A stretch of DNA of 43,282 nt from Streptomyces griseus subsp. griseus (GTDB lineage Bacteria > Actinomycetota > Actinomycetes > Streptomycetales > Streptomycetaceae), in contig NZ_JOJE01000052.1 of NCBI RefSeq assembly GCF_000720255.1, forward strand, positions 1-43,282. The letters are read 5' to 3'. The translations under genes and the position numbers were made by a program. Position 1 is the first letter of the stretch. The number at the start of each line of letters is the position of its first letter. Positions 8,909-16,464 of the stretch are shown here, one piece after another. Under the pieces are notes generated by a model. The model saw only the letters and a program-made list of their open reading frames with translations. It made no database searches and had not been told where the DNA came from.

Positions 8909-9916
8909 ATGCCGGGGCCTGCGCCTAACGTCAACCCCGTGGTCAAGCTCTCCGTCATCGTGCCGTTCTACAACGTGCAGCAATACGCGCCAGACACCCT
9001 GAGGAGTCTGCGTGCGAACGCACGTGAGGACTTCGAATTCATCCTCGTCGACGACTGTTCGCGCGACGAGACGCCCGACATTCTCGCGCGCGCGGAGCGC
9101 GAGCTGCCCGGCGCGGTGTATGTCAGACACGCGAAGAACGGAGGGCTGGCCACCGCGCGCAACACCGGGATCGACAAGGCGCGGGGCGAGTACCTGACGT
9201 TCCTCGACGGCGACGACTGGCTCGCCCCCGGCTACTATCCGCAACTGGTCGCGGCCATCGAGGAGTTGGGCTGCGACTTCGTGCGTACCGACCATGTGCA
9301 GTGCACCGCGCGGGCGCGCAGCGTCCACCGGGTGCCGCACGGCCGGCGAGGCGTGGTGATGAACCCGCGGGACGCGATCCTGCCCGCCGACCGCTCCACC
9401 TCCGTCGACTACGCGTACGCGTGGGCGGGTGTCTACCACCGCCGGCTGGTCGACAAGGGGGTGCTGCACTTCACCGACGGGCTGCGCACCGCGGAGGACC
9501 GGCCGTGGATCTGGAAGCTGCACCGGGAGGCGGATTCCTTCGCCGCGGTGGGGCTGCTCGGCGTCTACTACCGGCGCGGAGTCGCCTCCTCGCTCACCCA
9601 GATCGGCGATGTGCGGCAACTCGATTTCATCCGGGCGTTCGACCAGGTCATCGCGGAAACCGCACAGGACCGCGAGGCGGACAAACTCCTGCCGAAGGCC
9701 GTCCGCACGTATTGCGCGATCATTTCCCATCATCTGGGATCCATCGAAAGGTTCGAGCCCGCGGTGGCGAGAAAACTCAAGTCGATGAGTGCCGTGGCGA
9801 TGCGCCGTATGCCGCAGGACGTCCTGGACGAGGCGCTCGACTCCATGGACGTCCAGCGCGCGACCCGGCTGCGCCGGCTGCGCCGCCGTCCCGCCGCCAC
9901 GGGGGTCGCCGCATGA
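8909..9916 (+). CDS. GT2-family glycosyltransferase
   Basis: A 335-residue GT-A glycosyltransferase. The N-terminal KLSVIVPFYNVQQYAPDTL and EFILVDDCSRDETPDIL are the classic family-2 nucleotide-binding strands. KNGGLATARNTGIDKARGEYLTFLDGDDW holds the DxD-type metal/nucleotide motif, and RTAEDRPWIWKL resembles the catalytic-base ED region. The C-terminus is basic. An alternative GTG at 8939 starts directly before KLSVIV. It is preceded 7 bases upstream by TAACGT, so the transcript might be leaderless. It opens the rightward operon, divergent from the DUF6716 gene across about 200 bases of promoter DNA, and overlaps the next gene by ATGA. It probably adds a sugar to the wall-polymer repeat or linker. 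Confidence 0.9.
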   Translation: MPGPAPNVNPVVKLSVIVPFYNVQQYAPDTLRSLRANAREDFEFILVDDCSRDETPDILARAERELPGAVYVRHAKNGGLATARNTGIDKARGEYLTFLDGDDWLAPGYYPQLVAAIEELGCDFVRTDHVQCTARARSVHRVPHGRRGVVMNPRDAILPADRSTSVDYAYAWAGVYHRRLVDKGVLHFTDGLRTAEDRPWIWKLHREADSFAAVGLLGVYYRRGVASSLTQIGDVRQLDFIRAFDQVIAETAQDREADKLLPKAVRTYCAIISHHLGSIERFEPAVARKLKSMSAVAMRRMPQDVLDEALDSMDVQRATRLRRLRRRPAATGVAA

Positions 9917-11247
9917 CCACGCAGATCTTCATGGCGTCGACGCTGTACGGCACCGCCACGCTCGCCGCCGCCCTGGACTCCGACTGCTTCCGCCCCGCCG
10001 ACCGGCGCATCCTGCTGGTCTGCAACAACGCGGCGACGCCCGAGGTCTCCCCGGGCCTCGACGAGATGCCCGGATTCGAGCGGCTGCGCACCCGCTTCGA
10101 CGACGTGGTGTCGTGGAACGAGACCATCTCCCCCTTCCACCCCGGGGGCTGGTCCCCGCGCATGGACGACGTCCCGCTGTGGGAGCGGCACCTGCGGCTG
10201 CTGTGGGGGCTCGGCGACGACGATGTGGAACTGGCCGTCGAGTCGATCCAGGTCCACCCCTCGCTCGGGTTCACGCAGATCTTCACCGGCGCGCCCGTCA
10301 CCGTCTACGCCGACGGCCTGATGAGCTACGGGCCCACCCGCAACAAGATCGACCCGCTGGTCGGCACCCGCATCGACCGTCTCCTCCACCTGGACCTGGT
10401 GCCGGGCCTGACGCCATTGCTGCTCACGGAGTTCGGCGTCGCTCCGGAGATCGTGCCGACGGACGCGTTCGTGAAGGTCCTGGCTGAACTCGTCGACACC
10501 GGCGACGACCTGCCGGCCCTCGACGAGCCGGCACTGCTGCTCGGCCAGTACCTCTCCGCGCTCGGCATCCTCACCGCCGAGGAGGAAGAGGACCTGCACG
10601 TACGGATGTTGAAGGGCGCGGTGCAACTCGGGCACAGGCGCGTGGTGTTCAAGCCGCACCCCTCGGCGCCGGCCCGCTGGTCGCGCGACCTGGAGAAGGA
10701 GGCGGAGCGGCTCGGCGCCCAACTGACGGTGCTGGACACCCCGGTCCTGGCCGAGGTGCTCTACCAGCGGATGCGTCCCGCGCTGGTCGTCGGCTGCTTC
10801 TCCACCGCCCTGCTGACCGCGTCCGCCCTGTTCGGCCTGCCCGTCGCCCGGGTCGGCACGGGCACGCTGCTCGAGCGGCTGACGCCGTACGAGAACAGCA
10901 ACCGGGTGCCGGTGACGATCGTCGACGCGCTGCTTCCGGAGCTGACGGACGGCGAGGCGGTCGCCGAGCAGCGTCCGGGCCTGGACACGGACGGACTGAA
11001 CGACCTCGTGCGGGCGGTCGGCTTCGCGATGCAGCCGAAGATCTACCCGAGCCTGCGGGCGGAGGCCGAGGCGTATCTGACGCGGCATCTGAACACTCAT
11101 ACCTGGCGGTACTTCAAGCGTCGCCGCCTCACCTCCCTCGGTCTGCCGGGTGCCGTCCCGGCGCAGCTGGCCTTCATCCCGCGCAACGCGACGGTCCGCC
11201 GGGTGGCCCGGCGGGCCCGGTCGCTGCGGCGGGCGGTGGGCCGCTGA
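9913..11247 (+). CDS. Alpha-2,8-polysialyltransferase family protein
   Basis: A 444-residue protein that starts with TQIFMASTLYGTATLAAAL, the usual opening of the bacterial alpha-2,8-polysialyltransferase-like family (PF07388). VTVYADGLMSYGP corresponds to the D/E-D/E-G motif, VVFKPHPSAP to the HP motif, and VVGCFSTALLTASALFG to the Ser/Thr motif that binds the CMP-sugar. The C-terminus is strongly basic (RRVARRARSLRRAVGR), suggesting membrane association. The ATG overlaps the GT2 stop by four bases, indicating translational coupling. With a CMP-nonulosonate synthetase nearby, the likely role is transferring that sugar to a wall glycopolymer. Family fit is good; the linkage is inferred. Confidence 0.85.
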   Translation: MTTQIFMASTLYGTATLAAALDSDCFRPADRRILLVCNNAATPEVSPGLDEMPGFERLRTRFDDVVSWNETISPFHPGGWSPRMDDVPLWERHLRLLWGLGDDDVELAVESIQVHPSLGFTQIFTGAPVTVYADGLMSYGPTRNKIDPLVGTRIDRLLHLDLVPGLTPLLLTEFGVAPEIVPTDAFVKVLAELVDTGDDLPALDEPALLLGQYLSALGILTAEEEEDLHVRMLKGAVQLGHRRVVFKPHPSAPARWSRDLEKEAERLGAQLTVLDTPVLAEVLYQRMRPALVVGCFSTALLTASALFGLPVARVGTGTLLERLTPYENSNRVPVTIVDALLPELTDGEAVAEQRPGLDTDGLNDLVRAVGFAMQPKIYPSLRAEAEAYLTRHLNTHTWRYFKRRRLTSLGLPGAVPAQLAFIPRNATVRRVARRARSLRRAVGR

Positions 11248-11312
11248 CGCGGCGGGGCGACCGGGGCCGGACGGGGAGGCGACGCCCAAGTGAACGGGTG
11301 CGGACGGCCGGG

Positions 11313-11327
11313 CGAAGCCTTGCTTCG
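11313..11327. terminator. Small hairpin after the polysialyltransferase gene
   Basis: CGAAGC-CTT-GCTTCG forms a 6-bp stem with a 3-base loop between the polysialyltransferase and acyltransferase genes. It is short and lacks a T-tract, so it may only attenuate transcription or be incidental. Confidence 0.3.
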
Positions 11328-11397
11328 TCAGCAGAAGTCGACGTTTGAATCGAATTAGTGTGCTGTGGTCCTGCTGAGTCCCAGCGAGGGGAATCTT

Positions 11398-12579
11398 GTG
11401 ATCGACACGCCCGGGGACACCCGTGTGACGTCCACGGGCACCGTGGTCCGCGCCGTCCTGCCGCCCGCCACCGACACGCCGGCCGGTCCGCCGCAGCCCG
11501 TGGCGCCCCGCAAGCCCCGGGAGACCCGGCTGCGGGCGCTGGACGGACTGCGCCTGGTGGCCGCGCTGATGGTGGCGGCGTACCACTACGGCGGCCGGGA
11601 CGGCGAGATCGCGCACGCCTGGGGCACCTCACCGAAGCTCCAGTTCCCCACACTGCACGGGTACTTCGCCTACGGCTGCCTCGGCGTGCAGATATTTTTC
11701 GTGATCAGCGGCTTCGTCATATGCATGAGCGGCTGGGGGCGCCCCCTCCGCTCGTTCTTCGCCTCCCGCGCCGCCCGGCTACTGCCCGCGTACTGGGCGG
11801 CGATCATCCTCGTCACGGCGGTGTTCGCGCTGCCGGTGGTGACGTACAAGGCGGTCTCGCCGAGCGACGCGCTGGTCAACCTGACGATGATGCAGATGCC
11901 GCTGGGCGTGGACCGGGTGCTCGGCGTGTGCTGGACGCTGTGGGCGGAGGTCCGCTTCTACGCGCTGTTCGCGCTGTGTGTGGTGCTGCCCGGCGCCAAC
12001 CGCCGGCGCGTGATCATGTTCTGCGCCTGCTGGACCCTGGCGGCGGCGATCGCGCAGGGCGCGAAGATGCCGCTGCTCGACATCGTCCTGATGCCGGAGT
12101 ACGCGCCGTTCTTCATCGGCGGGGTCGGCCTGTACCTGGTGCACCGCGATCGGCGGGACCCGTACGCCTGGGGCATCGTCGTGGTGAGCTGGCTGATCGG
12201 CCAGCACTACGCGGTGGACCGGCTGTGGCACGCGTCGAACCCCGAGTTCTTCTCCTACCGCTCGTCCGTCGGGATCATGCTGGTGGTGACCCTGGGCTTC
12301 CTGGCCGTGACGGCGATCGCGCTGGGCTGGCTGCACTGGGCGAACTGGCGCTGGCTGACCGTCGCGGGCGCGCTGACGTACCCCTTCTACCTGGTGCACG
12401 AGCATCTGGGCTGGGTCGTCGTCGAGGTCCTGCACCGCAAGCTGGGCGTCCCCTCGTACGCCACCTTCGCGCTGACCGTCCTCGCGATGCTGGTCCTGGC
12501 GTGGCTGCTGAACAAGCTGGTGGAGGACCGTTTCACCCCGAGGATCCGCAAGGCGCTGTCCCGGCCGACGGCCCGGTAG
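11398..12579 (+). CDS. Acyltransferase 3 (OafA/YrhL-like) integral membrane protein
   Basis: A 393-residue polytopic membrane acyltransferase. After a Pro-rich cytosolic lead comes RLRALDGLRLVAALMVAAYHYGG, the signature of acyltransferase family 3 with its catalytic His in helix 1. Further helices include CLGVQIFFVISGFVICMSG, with the family motif FFVISGF, then RAARLLPAYWAAIILV and WTLWAEVRFYALFAL. About ten membrane segments are expected. The GTG at 11398 has AGGGG eight bases upstream; the open frame continues upstream without a ribosome site. Enzymes of this family O-acylate surface sugars, so here it probably decorates the nonulosonate polymer. That assignment rests on the neighbourhood. 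Confidence 0.88.
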   Translation: MIDTPGDTRVTSTGTVVRAVLPPATDTPAGPPQPVAPRKPRETRLRALDGLRLVAALMVAAYHYGGRDGEIAHAWGTSPKLQFPTLHGYFAYGCLGVQIFFVISGFVICMSGWGRPLRSFFASRAARLLPAYWAAIILVTAVFALPVVTYKAVSPSDALVNLTMMQMPLGVDRVLGVCWTLWAEVRFYALFALCVVLPGANRRRVIMFCACWTLAAAIAQGAKMPLLDIVLMPEYAPFFIGGVGLYLVHRDRRDPYAWGIVVVSWLIGQHYAVDRLWHASNPEFFSYRSSVGIMLVVTLGFLAVTAIALGWLHWANWRWLTVAGALTYPFYLVHEHLGWVVVEVLHRKLGVPSYATFALTVLAMLVLAWLLNKLVEDRFTPRIRKALSRPTAR

Positions 12580-12686
12580 CCGTACGTACGGCGGGAGTTG
12601 GCCCCGAATTCATCCGCAGCGAGGAGTGAAATCCGCCCGTCGGGCAGGCGCCAGGCAGTTCACGGCCGAACCAGGGAGCTCTTCTC

Positions 12687-13601
12687 ATGACAGCGACATC
12701 AGGCTCGATCCGTCCGCCCCGCACCCTCGACGACGTCAAGGGCTGGTTCCCGGTCCTCGACCAGGTGCTCTTCGACTGGTTCCTCGACCGGCAGGAGAGC
12801 TCCGGGCTGCGGGGTGACCTGCTGGAGGTCGGGGTGTACATGGGCAAGAGCGCGATCTTCTCCGGGCGCCATCTGCGCGAGGGCGAGCGCTACACCGTGT
12901 GCGACCTCTTCGAGGGCGACGCGCCCGACGACGCCAACCGGGCGGAGTCGGTCAAGTCGTACTCCGCCCTCACCCGGCGGGTCTTCGAGGAGAACTACCT
13001 CGCCTTCCACGACGAGCTGCCGCGCGTCCTGCACGGCCCGAGCTCCGTGGTGCCGTCCGAGGTGGAGCCGGACTCCTGCCGGTTCGTCCACGTGGACGGC
13101 TCGCACCTGTACGAGCACGTGGAGGCCGACATCACGGCCGCCCGGGACGCCCTGCTGCCCGGTGGCGTGGTCGTCCTGGACGACTTCCGCTCCGAGCACA
13201 CGCCCGGCGTCTCGATAGCCGTCTGGGAGGCCGTGCTGAACCGGGGGCTGCGCCCGATCTGCCTCAGCACTCAGAAGCTGTACGGCACCTGGGAGGACCC
13301 GGGTCCGGTGCAGGAGGAACTGCTGGCGATGGTGCGGGCCCGCACCGACTGTCACCTCAGCGTGCAGGAGGCGGCCGGACACCGCATCGTGCGCCTGAAG
13401 TCCAACGGCATGAAGGCTCCGTCGTTCCCGCCCTCCCGGCACCACCTCGCCGAACCCGAGGCGGCCCCTGCCCCCGCCGAGCCCCGGGCGGCCACGCCCG
13501 CCAGTCCCGTCCGCGGACGCTACGCCCGCAGGATCGCCAAGGACCTGCTGCCGCCCGTGGTCACCCGGGCCCTGCGCAACGCGCGCGGAACCGCACGCTG
13601 A
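12687..13601 (+). CDS. Class I SAM methyltransferase (Methyltransf_24/TylF-like)
   Basis: A 304-residue protein. GDLLEVGVYMGKSAIF is the SAM-binding motif I, YTVCDLFEG motif II, FVHVDGSHLYEHVEADI holds the metal-binding Asp/His typical of TylF/MycF-like sugar O-methyltransferases, and GGVVVLDDF follows. The last 60 residues are Pro/Ala-rich and then basic, an extension the core fold does not need. AGGGAG precedes the ATG by ten bases. It is downstream of the acyltransferase on the same strand and may O-methylate a sugar of the wall polymer. The fold is confident; the substrate is inferred. Confidence 0.83.
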   Translation: MTATSGSIRPPRTLDDVKGWFPVLDQVLFDWFLDRQESSGLRGDLLEVGVYMGKSAIFSGRHLREGERYTVCDLFEGDAPDDANRAESVKSYSALTRRVFEENYLAFHDELPRVLHGPSSVVPSEVEPDSCRFVHVDGSHLYEHVEADITAARDALLPGGVVVLDDFRSEHTPGVSIAVWEAVLNRGLRPICLSTQKLYGTWEDPGPVQEELLAMVRARTDCHLSVQEAAGHRIVRLKSNGMKAPSFPPSRHHLAEPEAAPAPAEPRAATPASPVRGRYARRIAKDLLPPVVTRALRNARGTAR

Positions 13602-13613
13602 CCCCGTCCTCGT

Positions 13614-14264
13614 TCAGCTGATCCGGTACTGGGCCTCGATCCCCGCCAGCACCACCGCGAGGCCCTCCTCGTAGTGCCGGTCGTAGTCCTCGAAGATCTC
13701 CGCGCCCGCGGCCGCCGACAGCGGGAAGTCGGCCATCATGCGGGCGCGTTCCTCGACGTCGTAGCCCTCGCGACGCTCGTCGGGCAGGGGCCGCACGCCC
13801 TGTTCCTCGGTGACGAAGCCGAGTGTGTAGAGGTACGCGGTCGTGGTGGCGCGGACCGACCGGGCGAGGGTGAAGCCCGCGGCGGTGAAGATGCGCAGGG
13901 TCTCCTCCATCTGGCCGGCGTGCTCGATGCCGGTGAAGCGTGAACCGCTGAAGACCTTCGCGCCGTCGCGGTAGCCGAGCAGCGCGGTGCGCAGGCCGCG
14001 GTTGGCCTTGAGGAGCCGTTCCCGCCAGCTGTCGTCGGGGTCGAGGGCGGCGCCGGCGATCATCCGGCGGTACATCTCGGTCGCCATCTCGTCGAGCAGC
14101 GCCTGCTTGTCCTTGAAGTGCCAGTACAGCGCCGGTGCCTTGACGTCCAGCTCCCTGGCGATGGCGCGGAGGGTCAGCCCCTCCAGACCGACCTCGTTGA
14201 GCAGCTTCAGGGCGGTGTCCGCGACCCGTGTGCGGTCGAGGGGCGCGCGTCGTTCGGTAACCAC
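13614..14264 (-). CDS. TetR-family transcriptional repressor
   Basis: A 216-residue regulator. The N-terminal helix-turn-helix covers RVADTALKLLNEVGLEGLTLRAIARELDVKAPALYWHFKDKQALLDEM, the canonical TetR DNA-binding region. The C-terminal part matches the TetR class C-terminal domain, which binds a small ligand and dimerises. The GTG at 14264 is used because the frame farther upstream crosses the operators and the neighbouring gene. It is divergent from an FAD monooxygenase, with two palindromes between. The obvious model is that it represses itself and the monooxygenase until the monooxygenase substrate or a relative binds. Confidence 0.93.
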   Translation of the reverse strand: MVTERRAPLDRTRVADTALKLLNEVGLEGLTLRAIARELDVKAPALYWHFKDKQALLDEMATEMYRRMIAGAALDPDDSWRERLLKANRGLRTALLGYRDGAKVFSGSRFTGIEHAGQMEETLRIFTAAGFTLARSVRATTTAYLYTLGFVTEEQGVRPLPDERREGYDVEERARMMADFPLSAAAGAEIFEDYDRHYEEGLAVVLAGIEAQYRIS

Positions 14265-14273
14265 GCTTGACAG

Positions 14274-14288
14274 CTTAACAGCGTTAAG
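14274..14288. promoter_or_regulatory. TetR operator 1
   Basis: CTTAAC-AGC-GTTAAG is a perfect inverted repeat of 6-base half-sites with a 3-base spacer. It begins 10 bases upstream of the tetR GTG, so a bound repressor would block tetR transcription. Confidence 0.8.
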
Positions 14289-14310
14289 GGCAGGCTCATG
14301 GCCGAGAGCA

Positions 14311-14325
14311 CTTAACAACGTTAAG
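14311..14325. promoter_or_regulatory. TetR operator 2, overlapping the monooxygenase ribosome site
   Basis: CTTAAC-AAC-GTTAAG matches operator 1 at every half-site base, with centres 37 bases apart. Its right half runs directly into AAGGAG, the monooxygenase ribosome-binding site, 12 bases before the ATG. A bound repressor would cover the start of the monooxygenase transcript. Confidence 0.8.
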
Positions 14326-14337
14326 GAGAGTGGTCGC

Positions 14338-15765
14338 ATGGCTGGTGGTTCTGTGGCTGTCGACACGGACGTCCTGGTCGTCGGCGCGGGCCCGACGGGT
14401 CTGGCGCTCGGCATCGACCTGGCCCGCAGGGGCGTGGACGCGCTCGTGGTGGAACGGGCCGACGAGCTGTTCCCCGGATCGCGCGGCAAGGGCATCCAGC
14501 CGCGCACCATGGAGGTCTTCGACGACCTCGGCGTCATCGACGCGATCCTCGCGGCCGGCGGAAGGTATCCGGTTCAGATGATCTGGCAGGACGGCGTACG
14601 GGCCGGGGAGCACCGGATGTTCGACCCGGCCGAGGCGAGCGAGGACTCGGCGTACGCCGAGCCGTGGATGGTGGCGCAGTGGCGCACGCAACAGATCCTG
14701 CACGCGCGGCTGACGGAACTGGGCGGCCGGGTCGCCTTCGGACGGGAGGTCGTCTCCGTCACCCAGCATCCCCTCGACGAAGGGACCGTGGCCCTGCGCC
14801 TGTCCTGCGGTGAGACACTGCGTGCCTGGTACGCCGTCGCCGCCGACGGTGGGCGCTCGGCGGTGCGGCGGGCCCTCGGCATCGGGATGACCGGCGAGAC
14901 GGTCGACCCGCACCCGATGCTGGTGGCCGACGTACGGATCAGGGGGCTCGACCGCGACAACTGGCACGTCTTCCCGCCGCGCGGGGAGGGCGCCGGCTTC
15001 CTCGCGCTGTGCCCGCTCGCCGGGACGGAGGACTTCCAGGTCGCCGCCCAGTTCCCGGAGGGCACGGAGATCGACCTGACCCCGGACGGCATCCGCAAGG
15101 TCGTCGCCGACCGCTCCCGCCTGGCCGCGGAGGACGTCACCGAGGTTCGCTGGGCCTCGGACTTCCGCCCGCGCGCCGCCCTCGCCGACCGGTTCCGCTC
15201 CGGCCGGGTCTTCCTCGCCGGGGACGCGGCCCACGTCCACTCACCGGCCGGCGGCCAGGGCCTGAACACCAGCGTCCAGGACGCCTACAACCTGGGCTGG
15301 AAGCTGGGCGCGGTCCTGCGCGACGGGGCGGACGCGGCCCTGCTCGACACCTACGAGGAGGAGCGGCGGGCCGTCGCGGCGGACATGCTGGGCCTGTCCA
15401 CCCGGGTCCACCGCGGTGAGACCCGCCGCGGCGAGGCGACCCGGCAACTCGGGCTGCACTACCGGGAGTCCTCCCTCACGACGGAGACGCGCACGTCCCC
15501 GGGCCCGGTGCGCGCCGGCGACCGGGCCCCCGACGGCACGGTGAACGGCGTCCGCCTCTTCGACGCGTTCCGGGGGCCGCACTGGACGCTGCTGGCGCTG
15601 GGCGTCGAGGCCCCGGAGCTGGGCGGGGCGGCGCGTGTCGTGCAGGGGCCCGCGCATCCGGCGTACGGCACCGGCCTGTTCCTGGTCCGTCCGGACGGTT
15701 ACGTGGGGTGGGCGGGCGAAACGTGCGAGGGTCTGGCGGAGTTCGGCCGCCGCATCCGCCTTTAG
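14338..15765 (+). CDS. FAD-dependent aromatic monooxygenase (PheA/TfdB type)
   Basis: A 475-residue class A flavoprotein monooxygenase. The N-terminal dinucleotide fold is DVLVVGAGPTGLALGIDLARRG, followed by GSRGKGIQPRTMEVFDDLGV. The NAD(P)H/FAD DG motif is AADGGRSAVRRALG, and the FAD-ribityl motif is RVFLAGDAAHVHSPAGGQGLN. A degenerate thioredoxin-like C-terminal end is partly retained. The length fits rifampicin monooxygenase-like and polyketide hydroxylase-like enzymes, which hydroxylate aromatic polyketides or antibiotics with NADPH and oxygen. The ATG at 14338 has AAGGAGAG upstream. It is controlled by the divergent TetR repressor, as is common for xenobiotic- or antibiotic-inactivating enzymes. 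The substrate is unknown. Confidence 0.9.
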   Translation: MAGGSVAVDTDVLVVGAGPTGLALGIDLARRGVDALVVERADELFPGSRGKGIQPRTMEVFDDLGVIDAILAAGGRYPVQMIWQDGVRAGEHRMFDPAEASEDSAYAEPWMVAQWRTQQILHARLTELGGRVAFGREVVSVTQHPLDEGTVALRLSCGETLRAWYAVAADGGRSAVRRALGIGMTGETVDPHPMLVADVRIRGLDRDNWHVFPPRGEGAGFLALCPLAGTEDFQVAAQFPEGTEIDLTPDGIRKVVADRSRLAAEDVTEVRWASDFRPRAALADRFRSGRVFLAGDAAHVHSPAGGQGLNTSVQDAYNLGWKLGAVLRDGADAALLDTYEEERRAVAADMLGLSTRVHRGETRRGEATRQLGLHYRESSLTTETRTSPGPVRAGDRAPDGTVNGVRLFDAFRGPHWTLLALGVEAPELGGAARVVQGPAHPAYGTGLFLVRPDGYVGWAGETCEGLAEFGRRIRL

Positions 15766-15792
15766 AGACGCGAGCCGAATCCCCCTGGCCGG

Positions 15793-16374
15793 TCAGTCGT
15801 CGCCGTCGAGGAGGGTGTCGACGGAGAGGTCCAGGGTGACGCCGACGGATTCGGGGACGGGGACGGACTGGCCTCGCTTGTAGCGCTGGGGGTCGGGGTA
15901 CTTGCCGTCCTCAGCGTTCTGGTACAGGAGGACCTCGTCGTGCGTGCGGTCGGCGATGACGTAGACGGGGATGCCGGCCCGGGCATAGACATCGACCTTG
16001 GTGGCTGTGTCGTTGGTCCAGTTGGAGGAAGTCACCTCCAGCACCAGGCGGAAGACGTGCGGCGCGTAGCAGTTCTTCTCGACGAGTGCGTCCTTGAAGT
16101 CCTCGTCAACCACGGAGAAGTCCGGCACTGCGTAGTCGTCCGGCCCGGTCGGCAACCACATGCCGATACCACCCACGTACCTGAGCCCTGCCTGCCTGGC
16201 CCGGACACGTGCGAACTCCTCGACAAGCCAGGTCAGAGTCTCCTGATGCGCCCCGTCCGGCGGCGGTGTCACAACAATGCTCCCGTTGAGGATCTCCACC
16301 CGGTGCCCGGGCAGCTCCTCCCACAGCCGGTCGGCAGCATCAGCGAGCGACGACTCGTACAGCATCACAGCCAC
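15793..16374 (-). CDS. Uma2-family (DUF820) putative PD-(D/E)XK nuclease
   Basis: A 193-residue Uma2-family protein. The family order is complete: GHRVEILNGSIVVTPPP at the start, then AVPDFSVVDEDF (the PD of the nuclease core), VFRLVLEVTSSNWTNDTATKVDVYARAGIPVYVIAD, carrying the E-x-S...K residues, and a hydrophobic C-terminus. The GTG at 16374 has AAGGAGG upstream. Uma2 proteins are abundant in Streptomyces and cyanobacteria and have a predicted restriction-endonuclease fold; their biological role is not settled. It stands alone between the monooxygenase and the mutase. Three further Uma2 loci lie between 31.7 and 34.9 kb. Confidence 0.9.
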   Translation of the reverse strand: MAVMLYESSLADAADRLWEELPGHRVEILNGSIVVTPPPDGAHQETLTWLVEEFARVRARQAGLRYVGGIGMWLPTGPDDYAVPDFSVVDEDFKDALVEKNCYAPHVFRLVLEVTSSNWTNDTATKVDVYARAGIPVYVIADRTHDEVLLYQNAEDGKYPDPQRYKRGQSVPVPESVGVTLDLSVDTLLDGDD

Positions 16375-16464
16375 GGCACCCTCCTTTCGGGAACACCCTT
16401 CATGAGGGTAACCGGGGATGTGTCCCTTCCGCCCTGGACCACTCGTTCGCCGTAACCGCCCAGC

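Noticed and set aside
9301..11247. A long plus-strand frame that includes the GT2 gene region
   Set aside because: The part before 9913 is a shadow of the GT2 gene; the real start is the ATG overlapping its stop.
9730..11616. A 628-residue minus-strand frame opposite the polysialyltransferase and acyltransferase
   Set aside because: Arg/Gln/Val-rich antisense shadow of strongly coding plus-strand genes.
13987..14337. Upstream extension of the monooxygenase frame
   Set aside because: It crosses the tetR gene and both operators; the ATG at 14338 has the ribosome site.
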